Positions 39,984 to 49,837 of a DNA stretch of 64,000 nt are shown piece after piece. The DNA lies in contig JAKUDP010000001.1 of assembly GCA_022570795.1 (NCBI GenBank), forward strand, positions 1,426,001 to 1,490,000. The letters are read 5' to 3'. Positions within the stretch are counted from its first letter, which is position 1. The number at the start of each line of letters is the position of its first letter. Source of the DNA: Sphaerulina vaccinii (Eukaryota; Ascomycota; Dothideomycetes; Mycosphaerellales; Mycosphaerellaceae). The translations under genes and the position numbers were made by a program. The notes beneath the pieces were generated by a model that saw only the letters and a program-made list of their open reading frames with translations, was not told where the DNA came from and ran no database searches.

Positions 39984-41426
39984 TCATGGAATGACCATGA
40001 TGGAGTCGCTCACCGCTGTCTTGCGATCGCAAGGAGTGTTGTCCTTACTGCCAGCAGCTGATACAGGTGCGACTAGGAAAGGGTTACCCGACACGGGTGC
40101 AGCTGCGGAGCCAAATGCTTTTCTGCCACCAGGAGTGTACTCATCGCTGATGCCGAAGCTTACACCCAACAGAGGATCGCTGTAATGGATGCCCAGGAAC
40201 TTGTCGACCGTCTCTCGAAGTGCTTCGGTGTGCAATGCTAGTGACTTGGTCGTTATGTGCTGTCGAAATGCGAAGCATGTGCTTTTGTAGACTTGGTGGT
40301 ACATAAGCTTGTACTCTTCATCGTTCCGTCGCTCGATATCCAGATCCGCAAAGCTAGCATCCAGCGCAGGTGAAGCCACGGTCGAGTTCGACCTCGACTT
40401 TCTTGTTTTGCTTGGTACTATGCCATACAACCTCATGCCCGCCATAACCACTTTCGAGATGATCTCTTTATTCTTAGCCTCAAGGGACACTTTCTCCTGA
40501 TGAACTGGTCCCTCTGCAGCACTCTGAACCTTAGCCAGCGAAGATCGCTTAGACTGTGCTGGGATAGAGCTTTCTCGTGCCGTGGGAGGCCGCACCGATG
40601 ATACACTCGAGGCTCGCGATGTAGGTCTTGTCTGTAATGAAGTCTGGTTGTTGCTGGCAGATCTGCGATGTCTGAGAGTCGGCAGTACCTCATTCGAAGC
40701 TGTACGAGCAGCAGTGACAGCAGCGACTCCGGCGCCTCCCTTTCGACGCGCTTGGTGTCTTCTTTCGGCCGCTTCATCGAACTGGTCAGCCACAGTCTTT
40801 CTCTTCCTCACCGGTGGTAGGTTGACGATATCTTCTTTCTGCAGCGGAAGCGAAGACGCTAGAGGCAAGAAGATAGGCTCGATCTCGATACTGGACGCTC
40901 CGGGTGATGGCGGCGGCGTCGGCTCAATAAGTGCATTGTGCTTGAGCAAGTCCGAGCATAGGGGCAGTGCGTGAACACGAAGTGCATCCAGTGCTGCTAC
41001 TCGAGCGGCATACAGAAGCAACTCCGTAGCCATTGGGCCTGATGCTGAGTTTGAGCTGCCACAATTCACTGCCACTAGCACTCCTAGTGGCGAATCCGTC
41101 CTTGCAGTCTCCCACCACGAGGCATCCCCATCTTGGCCAGGAGAAGCCGTCAGCAAGATACCTGACAGCCATGCTTCGCTCTCGGATGACGATGTTGTGA
41201 CTTCGTATGCCTTGCCTATCGAGAGGTACAACGGTATACGAGCAGTTTCCACGACTGATACCACGCGTAAAGTGCAATCTTGCGAGAGATGAAAGTCGGC
41301 TTCACCCCGCCCGGACACTGAGATACCTAGAAGCTGTCAGTCAAGTCGTCAGTCACGAGATGTGCACCAACCTTTCAGTTCCTGCCCACCGTCAATGGCG
41401 ATACTGCCATTCCACATGCATGTCAT
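39984..41426 (-). CDS. SLD7: DNA replication initiation regulator Sld7
   Basis: A partner of Sld3 in CMG loading at origins. Exons 41426-41372 and 41326-39984 (45-nt intron, phase 1) give 465 aa. The N-terminus MTCMWNGSIAIDGGQELKGI resembles the Sld7 N-domain start. The C-terminal Sld7 domain includes KRKTVADQFDEAAERRHQAR, NKEIISKVVMAGMRLYGIVP and EYKLMYHQVYKSTCFAFR (about residues 190-370). A Ser/Arg-rich linker separates the two. The first exon is easy to miss, because the ORF alone would begin at 41318. It is divergent from a mitochondrial release-factor-like gene with only 143 bp between starts. Confidence 0.85.
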
Positions 41427-41444
41427 GTTGATGTCCAGAAAAAG

Positions 41445-41450
41445 ACGCGT
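41445..41450. promoter_or_regulatory. MCB (ACGCGT) element upstream of SLD7
   Basis: ACGCGT lies 19-24 bp upstream of the SLD7 start codon, in the 143-bp divergent promoter. MCB elements bind MBF in yeast and give G1/S expression of replication genes. Position and gene function fit, but proof needs binding data. Confidence 0.45.
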
Positions 41451-41569
41451 CGTGGAAGACGTGTCGAAACGCGAACTTGGCGCCGGGCAAATCTTCGATG
41501 ACCTCTGCCGAGCCTTGACCTCAAGCTCGAATCCTGGCCTCTGAATCGACTGCGAAACACCGCCGGGCA

Positions 41570-42112
41570 ATGTTTTCGAGTGTTCTGCGATGCAGAGATG
41601 CCGTTGTGGGATCGCTTGTTGGCCGTTATGTGCGTGCTTTCTCCGCACAGAGCCCTCAACTCGAGAAGCCGTTGCCACCAAGGATTGTGATACCTGAGAA
41701 AGATATCATAGAGTCCTTCTTGAAAGGCACAGGTCCAGGCGGACAAAAGATCAACAAGACGTCCTCAGCAGTGCAATTGAAGCATATCCCGACTGGAATT
41801 GTTGTCAAGAACCAGGCGACTCGTAGTCGAGACCAGAATCGTAAGAACGCCAGGCGTATCTTGGGCGACAAGTTGGAGGAGCTCGAGCAGACTCCGAGAT
41901 GGGCAGCCACTGAGCTCAAAGGCGATAAGATCCGGAAGAAGAAAGCCAGTGCCGCGAAGAAGTCGAGGAGGAAGTATCGCGAGTTGGATGCAGGCGCGAC
42001 GGACGCAGCTGGAAAAGATGCGCATACAGGGGATAACACAACCAGCCAGGAGCCAGCGGCCAGTAATGCGCAGCCTGAGCGCTCCGATAATAGTGGTGGC
42101 TCCAATGGATGA
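41570..42112 (+). CDS. mitochondrial release-factor-like protein with GGQ motif (Rso55/MTRFR-like)
   Basis: 180 aa, single exon. An N-terminal presequence rich in Arg and hydrophobics (MFSSVLRCRDAVVGSLVGRYV) suggests mitochondrial import. The GGQ domain KGTGPGGQKINKTSSAVQLK and the IPTGIVVKNQATRSRDQNRK block match the codon-independent C12orf65/MTRFR group rather than ICT1. Such proteins rescue stalled mitochondrial ribosomes by hydrolysing peptidyl-tRNA; the Gln of GGQ is the catalytic residue. The C-terminus is basic (KIRKKKASAAKKSRRKY), followed by a low-complexity tail. It shares a promoter region with SLD7. Confidence 0.9.
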   Translation: MFSSVLRCRDAVVGSLVGRYVRAFSAQSPQLEKPLPPRIVIPEKDIIESFLKGTGPGGQKINKTSSAVQLKHIPTGIVVKNQATRSRDQNRKNARRILGDKLEELEQTPRWAATELKGDKIRKKKASAAKKSRRKYRELDAGATDAAGKDAHTGDNTTSQEPAASNAQPERSDNSGGSNG

Positions 42113-42274
42113 TGGTGTTGATGCTCGATGTGACGTTCAGCGGGTACCTGCCTCATGTTGACAAGACAAACGGCAAGCAAGCTCAAAACCTCGCCCTGCT
42201 GCCTTCTTCCACGAACTTCACAACAACAACCACTTTCACCAAAACCGACAAACCGACACACCTCTCTGAAAACG

Positions 42275-42673
42275 ATGTCGGGCGATTCAATGAACAGCCT
42301 CCGAACTCAGGCCCTTGGTCAGTCACTTTTTGTTGAGACAAATGACTATTGCTGACGTGACTGCCCAGCCAATGCAGAAATGCTCCTCGCCTCACCAAAC
42401 ACGGCCATCGCACCTGCCGCCGACAGCGACCTCAAGATTGTCGTTATGAAGAAACGCACCGAATTCATCGCTACTGTCATGTACGGCATGATTGCGGCTA
42501 TCGAAGGAAAGGCAGGAGCGTCACCAGAGGTTGCATTGCGCCTTCTGCTTGAGACGACCTGCGAGCTACTTGTGGAGTTTAAGATTGGAGAGGTGGGAGA
42601 TCATCACTTGAACTTGCGTGGAGGAGGTGTCTACAATGGCGATCTCTTCAAGGCTGTTACCAAGGATGCCTAA
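42275..42673 (+). CDS. small conserved-looking protein of unknown function
   Basis: 115 aa from exons 42275-42317 and 42369-42673 (51-nt GT-AG intron, phase 1; QALA/NAEMLL). The protein is compact and well-ordered: RTEFIATVMYGMIAAIEGKA and LRLLLETTCELLVEFKIGEV are amphipathic, and the end LNLRGGGVYNGDLFKAVTKDA has a Gly turn. It has no signal peptide or membrane span. I do not recognise the family. Start: ATG at 42275 (MSGDSMNSLR). Confidence 0.65.
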
Positions 42674-42711
42674 GGAAGGAGCGATGGACGTCTGAAGCAA
42701 GGATCTCTGCG

Positions 42712-43325
42712 AATGAGCGAGGACTAGGCGGCCGTGTGGGATGAGTCGAAGGACATGAGATTCAATGGGAGAACAGAGATACTTTTATGATTCATCTCTG
42801 ACCAAGAGGAGATACCAACCCACCAGATCTCCAGACAGAGCGCGATCTCCAATCGAATGTGCTTATGGAGATACTTGCCCTGCTAGTCACCCATACCTCC
42901 GCTCACGACTTATTACCATGCCACCGATTACACAGACGAAGCGCGATTCCATTCGTGATGGCTTTTCAGAGAAGCATGATTCTTTAGGCCTTATCAACAT
43001 ACCACTCCACACCCAACGCGAGTGAGCAAGGACTAGGCCAGCGAGTGTCATGAGTGCAGGCAATGCGGTGAATTGAGAGAACGGAGCTACTTTCCACATT
43101 ATCGCTACCCACGAGCAATTACCGAGTCTTCAGATCTCCACACAGAGCGCCATGTTGATCGTGCTCTCCGAGATGTCTGCCCTCAGCCGACAGATGTCCC
43201 CGTCAACGACCAAACACCATGCAGCCGACTGTTCAGACAGAGCGCTAAATCATCTGCGATAGCTTCCAGAGAAAGCTTCCCTCTTCTAGGCCTTGTCAAC
43301 ATACGACCCCACACCCAACTCATAA
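42712..43325. repeat. diverged tandem duplication, about 306 bp per copy
   Basis: Copy A (about 42712-43019) and copy B (about 43020-43325) align throughout: GAGCGAGGACTAGGC / GAGCAAGGACTAGGC at their starts, CAGATCTCCAGACAGAGCGC / CAGATCTCCACACAGAGCGC at 42824 / 43131, and AGGCCTTATCAACATAC / AGGCCTTGTCAACATAC at 42985 / 43287. The B copy includes the last codons of the neighbouring secreted-protein gene. The A copy keeps a matching tail ending in YVDKA and a stop, without the rest of the gene. Confidence 0.8.
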
Positions 43326-44107
43326 ATGCTAATATAACAGAAGTCCCCATGAGCCGGCTTGCCAGCCTTCGTATCCTCATAAGCAGTCTCAATCTCGTTC
43401 TCAAGACTCTGCGTAAATTTGATCGCATCATCGCGATTCCTCGCCTCCACAGCAATGGTAGGACAGCTTCCAGCTCCTGGCTTAGAGGCATCTCCGAAAG
43501 CCTTGATAGCACTCTGGACATTCGCATAGGCAGTCTTGTCTTCAGCAGTGGCGGCTTGACCTTCTGGAGTCAGGTTCAAAGCACACTTCAATTCTTCCAA
43601 GGCGATCAATGCGAAAAGGTAAGTCGCGTCAAGGCTTGGTGATAGTCGTGCATCGCTCTCTTCCGGCTGACCAAGGATGTTGAAGACGTAGTACTCGATA
43701 AGTCCCAAAGCACCTTTGGCATTGCAATAGTTGTCGTTGATGAGCTCGGCAGACGAAGCGGTATCTTGCAAGTGCAGAGAAAGATCACTCAGATCATTCT
43801 GAGTAGCATTGAGGAAGCTCAGAGCACTTTCTGCCGTGGATGGTCTGCCCATGCCGCCTCCGACAGGACAGGCATAAGTTGTGGGAGTGAGGACTTGGTC
43901 GCCAATGCTGGTGAACTGACTTTCGCCTGTGTTGTACTCGCTTTGTGCTGCCGATGGGTTGGTCTGGACAATGTCATTGGCCAGGTTGACGATGGTCTGT
44001 TGGAGCGACTGGATATCGAGCTGTGTTGTTTGTGTTGCTGGTAATTGCACTGGTACAGCTCTCGAGAAGCTAGCCAGAGCTAGGGCAGTGAGCGTCAGAG
44101 ACAACAT
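43286..44107 (-). CDS. secreted hypothetical protein
   Basis: 273 aa, single exon. The hydrophobic N-terminus MLSLTLTALALASFSRAVPV is a good signal peptide. The mature part is mostly helical (LQQTIVNLANDIVQTNP, AESALSFLNATQNDLSDLSL), with few Cys (YACPVG, DNYCNAKG, ELKCALN, GSCPT, DFCYIS) that could form disulfides. No domain is recognised. The terminus ELGVGSYVDKA lies in the tandemly duplicated block. A 189-codon antisense frame here is an artefact. It could be an effector-type or cell-wall protein; this is inference from secretion and size only. Confidence 0.75.
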   Translation of the reverse strand: MLSLTLTALALASFSRAVPVQLPATQTTQLDIQSLQQTIVNLANDIVQTNPSAAQSEYNTGESQFTSIGDQVLTPTTYACPVGGGMGRPSTAESALSFLNATQNDLSDLSLHLQDTASSAELINDNYCNAKGALGLIEYYVFNILGQPEESDARLSPSLDATYLFALIALEELKCALNLTPEGQAATAEDKTAYANVQSAIKAFGDASKPGAGSCPTIAVEARNRDDAIKFTQSLENEIETAYEDTKAGKPAHGDFCYISIYELGVGSYVDKA

Positions 44108-45050
44108 TGTGGTTGCTTGAAAGTTTGTAAAGCTTTGGAGGAAGTTGTAGTGATAGCCCTGATGCTAGCTTGGTGTATCAGCTGTGTAATGTAATGTTTC
44201 CTTTGTCGAAGTTTGATCAGTCTGTTCTTATATGTGCTCCATCACAGATAGAAAGATCATACTAGTCGCTATGGCTCATCATCGACGTCAACGTTGCTGA
44301 GTTCTATTTATGATATCGTATTCCTGATGGTAAGTTCACGATGCGGAAGTATTGAGTTGATCACAGATTCAGATCGAGAGGTGCAAAGAGGATCCGACGT
44401 TACAGCGTCAGTGGTATGGAGGATTGTAAGCTGCCAAGAATAGCCACGGTGCGCCAGGGATGTGGTACATACCACATCGAAGCTCACAAAGAAAGTTATG
44501 ATCGTCACAAGTCGGAGTCATACCGTGGCTGCACTGCCTGCAAGGTACGGTTACGATGAGATCTCGCAGGTATTGCGTAGGTGGAATTTGAAGTGCCAAT
44601 AGAAGAACTCACGGAGCAAGACTCTATCAGAAGCATGCTTTTGTCGTGCGCCCGCGGGTGGAAGCATTTTCTCATAGCGGTACATGAGGTGCAGGTGTGC
44701 CCTATCTAGCCTGACTCTCGAGCCCTATGGACTTCTTTGCAACATACATCTGTGACGGCTATCGTGCATCTGAAATGCCCTCAGCGGAAGCCGCAAGTAC
44801 GACGAACAACCTGTTAGCCATAATCCGTTGCCATACGTATGCGATGATGAAGGTCAGATCCGTGCCATCCTAATCCGATGGCTGATGTCTTGTCTCCAGA
44901 AAGCAGACTAAGGTTACGCCATGCTGAAGTGCGCTCTTGTGGCCGTGGTGTAGACACGGAGCGCAAGGAGATGATACTGCTGACGCTCAGCTTGTCCTGG
45001 TTCGCCGTGACCAGCGAGTGTTTAACTTTGTCCAAGTGTGCATACGCTCT
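44108..45050. other. intergenic region, no gene seen
   Basis: 943 bp between two minus-strand genes: promoter of the secreted protein and 3' side of the MFS gene. No recognisable feature. Confidence 0.35.
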
Positions 45051-46691
45051 TCAGCCGTTCTTCTCTGTCTCTTGCGCCTCATGCACATTCATCGCCGGTG
45101 ACTTCTCATTGTGTTCATCAATAACGCTGGCCTGTCGATTGCCCTGCGTGCCCAACGTCAAGAACGGCACAAGACATATGCTCAAAGCGCAAGCCGCAGT
45201 GCACATCCAGAATACAGCAGCATACGGCTGCGTGTCGAAGTCCCAGTAGTTTGACATAGTAGGCTTTCTCTTCTCAGCATTGAAGACAGCAGTGGCAATT
45301 CCTAGACCAATCGTCATGCAGAGCTTTGTGACAGTCTGGAAGATCCCGCCTGCTGTACTCTGTTGAGAGGGCGGCATCGAGCTCATGACATACATATTTG
45401 CGACATTGAACTCCAGATCGGCTCCAACGACTATAAGGACCAGGCCAGGAAAGCAGAAGGACCAGTATGAGGAACTGGCTCGGTTACAGGCGAATAGTAG
45501 ACATGCAACAGCGTAAGCAGATGCGCCGACACCCATAAGAACTTTGTTCGAAACGCGATTCAGTGCCCAGCCTGCGAAGCAATTGACGATGATGCCGTTG
45601 ATTGCCATTGGCAAGACATGGACGGCCACCTGCAATGCGCTCATCCGCCATACTGTCTGAAAGTAGAGCGCAATGAAGAACGCTGCAGGCGTAAATCCAA
45701 TGAACCCAAGCATGAGTATACTGAGCACCAAGGTAAAGTTCCGATCTTTCCAGATAGACATTGGCATGAGTGGATATGGAAAGCGAAGTTCCCACAACAC
45801 GAAGCCGATGATCAAAGCCAAGCCAACGATCAGCAAGGCGAGCACATATCCAGTCTTCCATCCATTCGGAGCGGTGTCTCCCATCGACAACGCGGCTGAG
45901 AACATGCCAATCCCACCAACGGTGAGTATCGTGCCAAGAATGTCGAAGCGCTTTACTGTATCCCAGCTCAAGTCTTCCTTGTCGGTAAAGTCCTTCGGCA
46001 CACTGTAGAATGCAATGACAGTGAAGACGATGAAGATGATTGCAATCAACCAGAAAGATGCTCGCCAACCGAAAAGACTAGTTGCAATGCCGCCAAAGAT
46101 TGTGCCTGCAACGAAGCCAAGAGGATTCCCCGCCGAGAAGCATGCGAAAGCATAATTCTTCCTCTTGCTAGGCTTCTCGTAGACGATGCCTAGTAGTCCG
46201 ACTGCAGGAGGGACTGCTGATGCGCTGAATAGTCCAAGAACGCCATTGAGCACGTCGATTTCAATTGCACTTCGTGAAAAGCCAGCTGCAAGGCAGAGCA
46301 CCGAGAACAGGAATAGAGATCCAACGAACAGCGACTTCCGGCCGAAAAGATCAGCTATCTTGCCAAAGAAGAGCAAGAAAGCGCCACTGCTCAGTGAGCT
46401 GGCGGAAGAAATCCAGGTGATCTCGGCAGTTGACATGTCCAGGTCTCTGCCGATGAAGGATGATGTAACAGTGATCGAGCCAGCCAGAAAAGAAGTCATA
46501 CCGATGGCCATGGTAGCTGCAAGTACGAAAAGGATTTCCTGGAATGTGTTCTTGAAGCATGCTGGTCGACTGCAATTCTGCACAGGTTGAATGTGGTCCA
46601 TATCTTCAGAGCCATTGTTGGAGGCTTGACTTGGTGTTCTCGCTCGGGTAGTCGCCACGCTCTTGCCTGGCTCTATTTTGATGTCAGCCAT
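45051..46691 (-). CDS. MFS transporter, DHA2-like (14 spanner)
   Basis: 546 aa, single exon. After a Ser/Thr-rich cytosolic N-terminus the protein alternates hydrophobic helices: FVLAATMAIGMTSFLAGSIT, then WISSASSLSSGAFLLFFGKIADLFGRKSLF, which contains the MFS motif A (GxxaDxxGRK). FACFSAGNPLGFVAGTIFGG is a motif-C-like antiporter segment. Helix count and spacing fit the drug:H+ antiporter-2 group. Natural substrates cannot be predicted. The ATG at 46691 (MADIKIEPG) is preceded by non-coding codons in the same frame. No biosynthetic genes lie beside it. Confidence 0.88.
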   Translation of the reverse strand: MADIKIEPGKSVATTRARTPSQASNNGSEDMDHIQPVQNCSRPACFKNTFQEILFVLAATMAIGMTSFLAGSITVTSSFIGRDLDMSTAEITWISSASSLSSGAFLLFFGKIADLFGRKSLFVGSLFLFSVLCLAAGFSRSAIEIDVLNGVLGLFSASAVPPAVGLLGIVYEKPSKRKNYAFACFSAGNPLGFVAGTIFGGIATSLFGWRASFWLIAIIFIVFTVIAFYSVPKDFTDKEDLSWDTVKRFDILGTILTVGGIGMFSAALSMGDTAPNGWKTGYVLALLIVGLALIIGFVLWELRFPYPLMPMSIWKDRNFTLVLSILMLGFIGFTPAAFFIALYFQTVWRMSALQVAVHVLPMAINGIIVNCFAGWALNRVSNKVLMGVGASAYAVACLLFACNRASSSYWSFCFPGLVLIVVGADLEFNVANMYVMSSMPPSQQSTAGGIFQTVTKLCMTIGLGIATAVFNAEKRKPTMSNYWDFDTQPYAAVFWMCTAACALSICLVPFLTLGTQGNRQASVIDEHNEKSPAMNVHEAQETEKNG

Positions 46692-47233
46692 CGTGCAAAG
46701 AAACAACGAGCAGAAAAACTTGATGCAGCATCTCTTTCGTGAAGTGCTGAGGAAGTGATGAGGACGTATGTCGAGGTGGCACCGGGATCTGCTTAGCTAT
46801 ACATTCTGCGCAATGCGGAATCGCGGAAAGGTGGGCAGATAAAGCCGCCCTCCACGTGTACCCGACCTTCTTCCATCGCTCTGGTCTCATTTTCTATGAA
46901 TGAATTAAGAGCTTTCCTGGCGTGGCGTGTTGTTGGCAGTCAGAGACAGGTCGACGCTCCTCTATGAGCGTATTCGTTTGTGGCTATCACGCGTCCATTG
47001 AGTGCCTGGGCATCGATTTGGCTGCGACTTGATGCTCTTGACCAAGTCGGGTGGAACATGTTCCTTGGAGTTGCCCAAGGGGTCGACCTCACTCATCTTG
47101 AAGCCAGGCAAAAGGCAGAAGTGGTCTCAGCGACAAATAGAAATGCCTCCTACTAGCCACCCCGCAGGTACGTTGAGAACAAGCCATGGGTGGTGGTGAT
47201 ATTGATACACCAGCTATCGGTTGGTAAGGGTAG
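46692..47233. other. intergenic region upstream of MFS gene
   Basis: 542 bp; contains the MFS promoter and the 3' end of the Cyc2-like gene. Nothing further recognised. Confidence 0.35.
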
Positions 47234-48499
47234 TTATAGCTTGACCACATCCCAGCCTGACAAATCCAGCGTCGATAGCACTCCTCTCAGTGGACCTTGT
47301 ACTTCTCTGCCATTCGACCACTGCTTTGAGCCTGCCCAATAGCTCAAGAACCCCTCAGGGCCAGAGACAAATAGAATGTTGCGGCCACTGTCTGTGTCTT
47401 TCTGCGACCGAGCAAGCTGATAGAGCATGCGCTTGACATCCTCGGGTCTGATGAACGAGCCTTCCTCGTCCACAAAGTAGTCAACTGCAAGACGTGTACT
47501 ACGTCCGTCCGGTCCAGCAGAACGCTTCTTCACGTTCTCCAGCAAAGCGACCAAAGCTCCCTTCTCAGCATTCGGCAAGTCTTCGACCTTCTCGCCGCGC
47601 TTGACAGCCTTCGGGGCTCCCCAAAAGTTCCAGCCTGCGCTCTTGCTCTCGGTTTGTGTATCATTGTAGCCACCAATGCAATCTTCTCTCCTCCTGCTCG
47701 CCCACAGTATGTGCACATCTGCTTCGCCAGACAGGATATCTGCAGTTTGTGCTGCTGGCGCTATGCCTGTACCTCCTACCAGAAATGCTACACTGTTCAC
47801 ATTCTCTGGCAGAATGAACTCAGGATGTAGGCCGCGAGTCTCCAGCTCGGCGCCTTCAGGTAGTCTGTGCAAGAAGTTCGAGACCTCACCCTTCTGCTCT
47901 CTCCTGATAAGAAACCGCAGTTCGTCCTCATGTTGTCCATCTTCCTGCGGTAGACACGTATATGATCTCGCAATCTGCAATTGAGGCTGTTTGAACTCTA
48001 CGCTCGTGATAGCTCGCTCGAGGTTGGGATCGTCCAGGTCTACTGTCGTCCCAGTGGAAGGCTTCAAGCTGAAGATCGCGCATGTCGACGATACGTTCTC
48101 CTTCTTGACGAGAGTATATTTCACGAATTCGGTGGGGTCTGAAAAGCTGTTTCCTTTACGCGTAGGCAGATAGTCGCTGAAGTAGTACCCAAGGGGCAGT
48201 CCAACAGCAAAGAAGGCCAGAGATGGTAGGCCAAACCTCGCCTTCTTCTTCACTTCCTCCTTCGCTTGTTGCCTCTTTTCCTGCTTCTCTTGCTTGTCAT
48301 CCCGCCGCGACTCCTCAGCCAAGGTAGGCGACTTCACCTCCTCTGTCTTACTTGCTACCGCCTTCGCCTCAACCGGTTTCGGTTCTGGCGTCTTCGGAAC
48401 ATCCTCACCCAGCCTGCTGCACTGTGAGAATCTGGCAATACCTGGCGTCGCCAAAGTCCCTCGTCCCAGAGTCCTCCATACTCCCGCGCTCAATGACAT
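47234..48499 (-). CDS. mitochondrial FAD/NAD-binding reductase, Cyc2-like
   Basis: 421 aa, single exon. A presequence-like N-terminus (MSLSAGVWRTLGRGTLATPG), a Lys/Glu-rich segment, then one membrane span (FGLPSLAFFAVGLPLGYYF), followed by a ferredoxin-reductase fold. The FAD motif is RSYTCLP, the NAD-binding loop is FLVGGTGIAPAAQ, and ILFVSGPEGFL closes the NAD domain. The order matches Cyc2, the inner-membrane flavoprotein that supports haem attachment to cytochrome c; a generic cytochrome-b5-reductase-like role is the alternative. The ATG at 48499 is chosen because the upstream TTG-initiated codons are not needed. Confidence 0.75.
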   Translation of the reverse strand: MSLSAGVWRTLGRGTLATPGIARFSQCSRLGEDVPKTPEPKPVEAKAVASKTEEVKSPTLAEESRRDDKQEKQEKRQQAKEEVKKKARFGLPSLAFFAVGLPLGYYFSDYLPTRKGNSFSDPTEFVKYTLVKKENVSSTCAIFSLKPSTGTTVDLDDPNLERAITSVEFKQPQLQIARSYTCLPQEDGQHEDELRFLIRREQKGEVSNFLHRLPEGAELETRGLHPEFILPENVNSVAFLVGGTGIAPAAQTADILSGEADVHILWASRRREDCIGGYNDTQTESKSAGWNFWGAPKAVKRGEKVEDLPNAEKGALVALLENVKKRSAGPDGRSTRLAVDYFVDEEGSFIRPEDVKRMLYQLARSQKDTDSGRNILFVSGPEGFLSYWAGSKQWSNGREVQGPLRGVLSTLDLSGWDVVKL

Positions 48500-48933
48500 G
48501 TCAAGAAGGTCCAAGAAGAAGTGAATGTAAGATGCTGACCGTCAGAGTGTCCCGTGCGCGCATCGGAAACAGCTCCAGCAATCTCTCCACACAGACTCCA
48601 CTCACACTTCACGCTGTCATCCTGGAGCTGATGATTCGATATGAGACTTGCACATGCACTTTCCACAGCATGCACAGGCACAATGCATACACTTCATTGG
48701 CGGTCGCGTGTCCAAGAATCCAGAACGCGTTGTGGCGTTCGGTAGCCGCTTGTCCTACATGTCACTACCGCCGTTGTGTGACACGATGAGGAGCTGAACG
48801 ACTTCATGTTAGGAAGATAGGGAAGTACACAGATCGATAGGCGTAGCATCCTCTTCTCATCCATACCACTGAAGCGCCGCACACTTTACTGCCACTCTTG
48901 CATACGATAACAGCGCGACTCGCCACCACAAAC
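48500..48933. promoter_or_regulatory. Cyc2-like / small protein divergent spacer
   Basis: 434 bp between divergent starts. No motif recognised. Confidence 0.3.
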
Positions 48934-49296
48934 ATGGCAACCACCCAAGACCAACAAGCCATCCGCCTCTCAACAGAAACAGAACGCACCCTCATACCCA
49001 GTCGAGCAGTCTCTCCAGCAAGAACACTAGTCGACACATCAAACACACCATACCGAGGCTTCCCTTCAAGAGCACACTACCTAGCAGCTCTACACGAATG
49101 GGCAGAAGAGAAGCGGTATCTTCAACCTGGCACAACGACACTAGACGGCTTTTACGGGCACACAACGCTCGACACGTATGCGAGCAGACCGAAGCATGAG
49201 TTCGGAATCACGAGAAAGCTGAGGGAGCTGAAGGAAAAGAAGAAGCAGGCGAAGCAGAGTGGCGGGTGGACAGATTCGTTGAGGAGGGCATCGTGA
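48934..49296 (+). CDS. small hypothetical protein
   Basis: 120 aa, single exon, ATG at 48934 in context ACAAACATGG. The middle part YRGFPSRAHYLAALHEWAEE followed by KRYLQPGTTTLDGFYGHTTL looks like a compact folded segment, and the end is a basic helix (KLRELKEKKKQAKQ). No signal peptide, no membrane span. The family is not recognised. Confidence 0.6.
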   Translation: MATTQDQQAIRLSTETERTLIPSRAVSPARTLVDTSNTPYRGFPSRAHYLAALHEWAEEKRYLQPGTTTLDGFYGHTTLDTYASRPKHEFGITRKLRELKEKKKQAKQSGGWTDSLRRAS

Positions 49297-49397
49297 GCTG
49301 GTATGGACCTAGAACAGGGACGGTGGATGAAGCGCGGTCTGGGATCCTCGTATGCCTCGTATGCTCATGTTACAAGGTGGACATAGAGCAGGACATA

Positions 49398-49489
49398 GAG
49401 CAGGTCGAGGACTAGCCGGGAGACATCAGCCAGAAGGGACACGGAGCAGGTAGAGGACTAGCCGGGAGACATCAGCTAAAAGGCACACG
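49398..49489. repeat. 46-bp imperfect tandem repeat
   Basis: Two copies: GAGCAGGTCGAGGACTAGCC at 49398 and GAGCAGGTAGAGGACTAGCC at 49444, both continuing GGGAGACATCAGC. A shorter ACATAGAGCAGG pair precedes them. Non-coding, downstream of the small hypothetical gene. The 541-bp gap 49297-49837 holds nothing else recognised. Confidence 0.9.
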
Positions 49490-49837
49490 ATGTAATGAGC
49501 TACGAGTGACAAGGTCAGAGAATCGAATGATGAAGGCAGCCAGTGTGGTATTGACCAGTTCTTGATTCAATCCGTGCATACATCTTGCACGATAACACTG
49601 TCTCTGAGTATCCATGCTTTGGACTCCCTTCCATGCATATTGTACACTACAATTAAACAGTTCGCCGTGAGGCATCTCTCTTTCCACCCTCGCAACGCCA
49701 ACGCTAAACTCGATCATCCCATGCTCCGTAGTCGCCATAGCCATAACACGCTCCAAGTTGTTGCATAGTTCTGTCGTCGTCTGGTTCATGTTCTCGTAAC
49801 TTATGCTCCGTCTGCTCCCTTCTGCATCACAAGTGTT

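Noticed and set aside
41445..41450. ACGCGT as a restriction-site-like chance match
   Set aside because: Kept as a weak regulatory call because of its position, but a single hexamer is not proof of MBF control.
43073..43642. 189-codon plus-strand frame
   Set aside because: Antisense of the secreted protein plus duplicated flank; no start context or domain.
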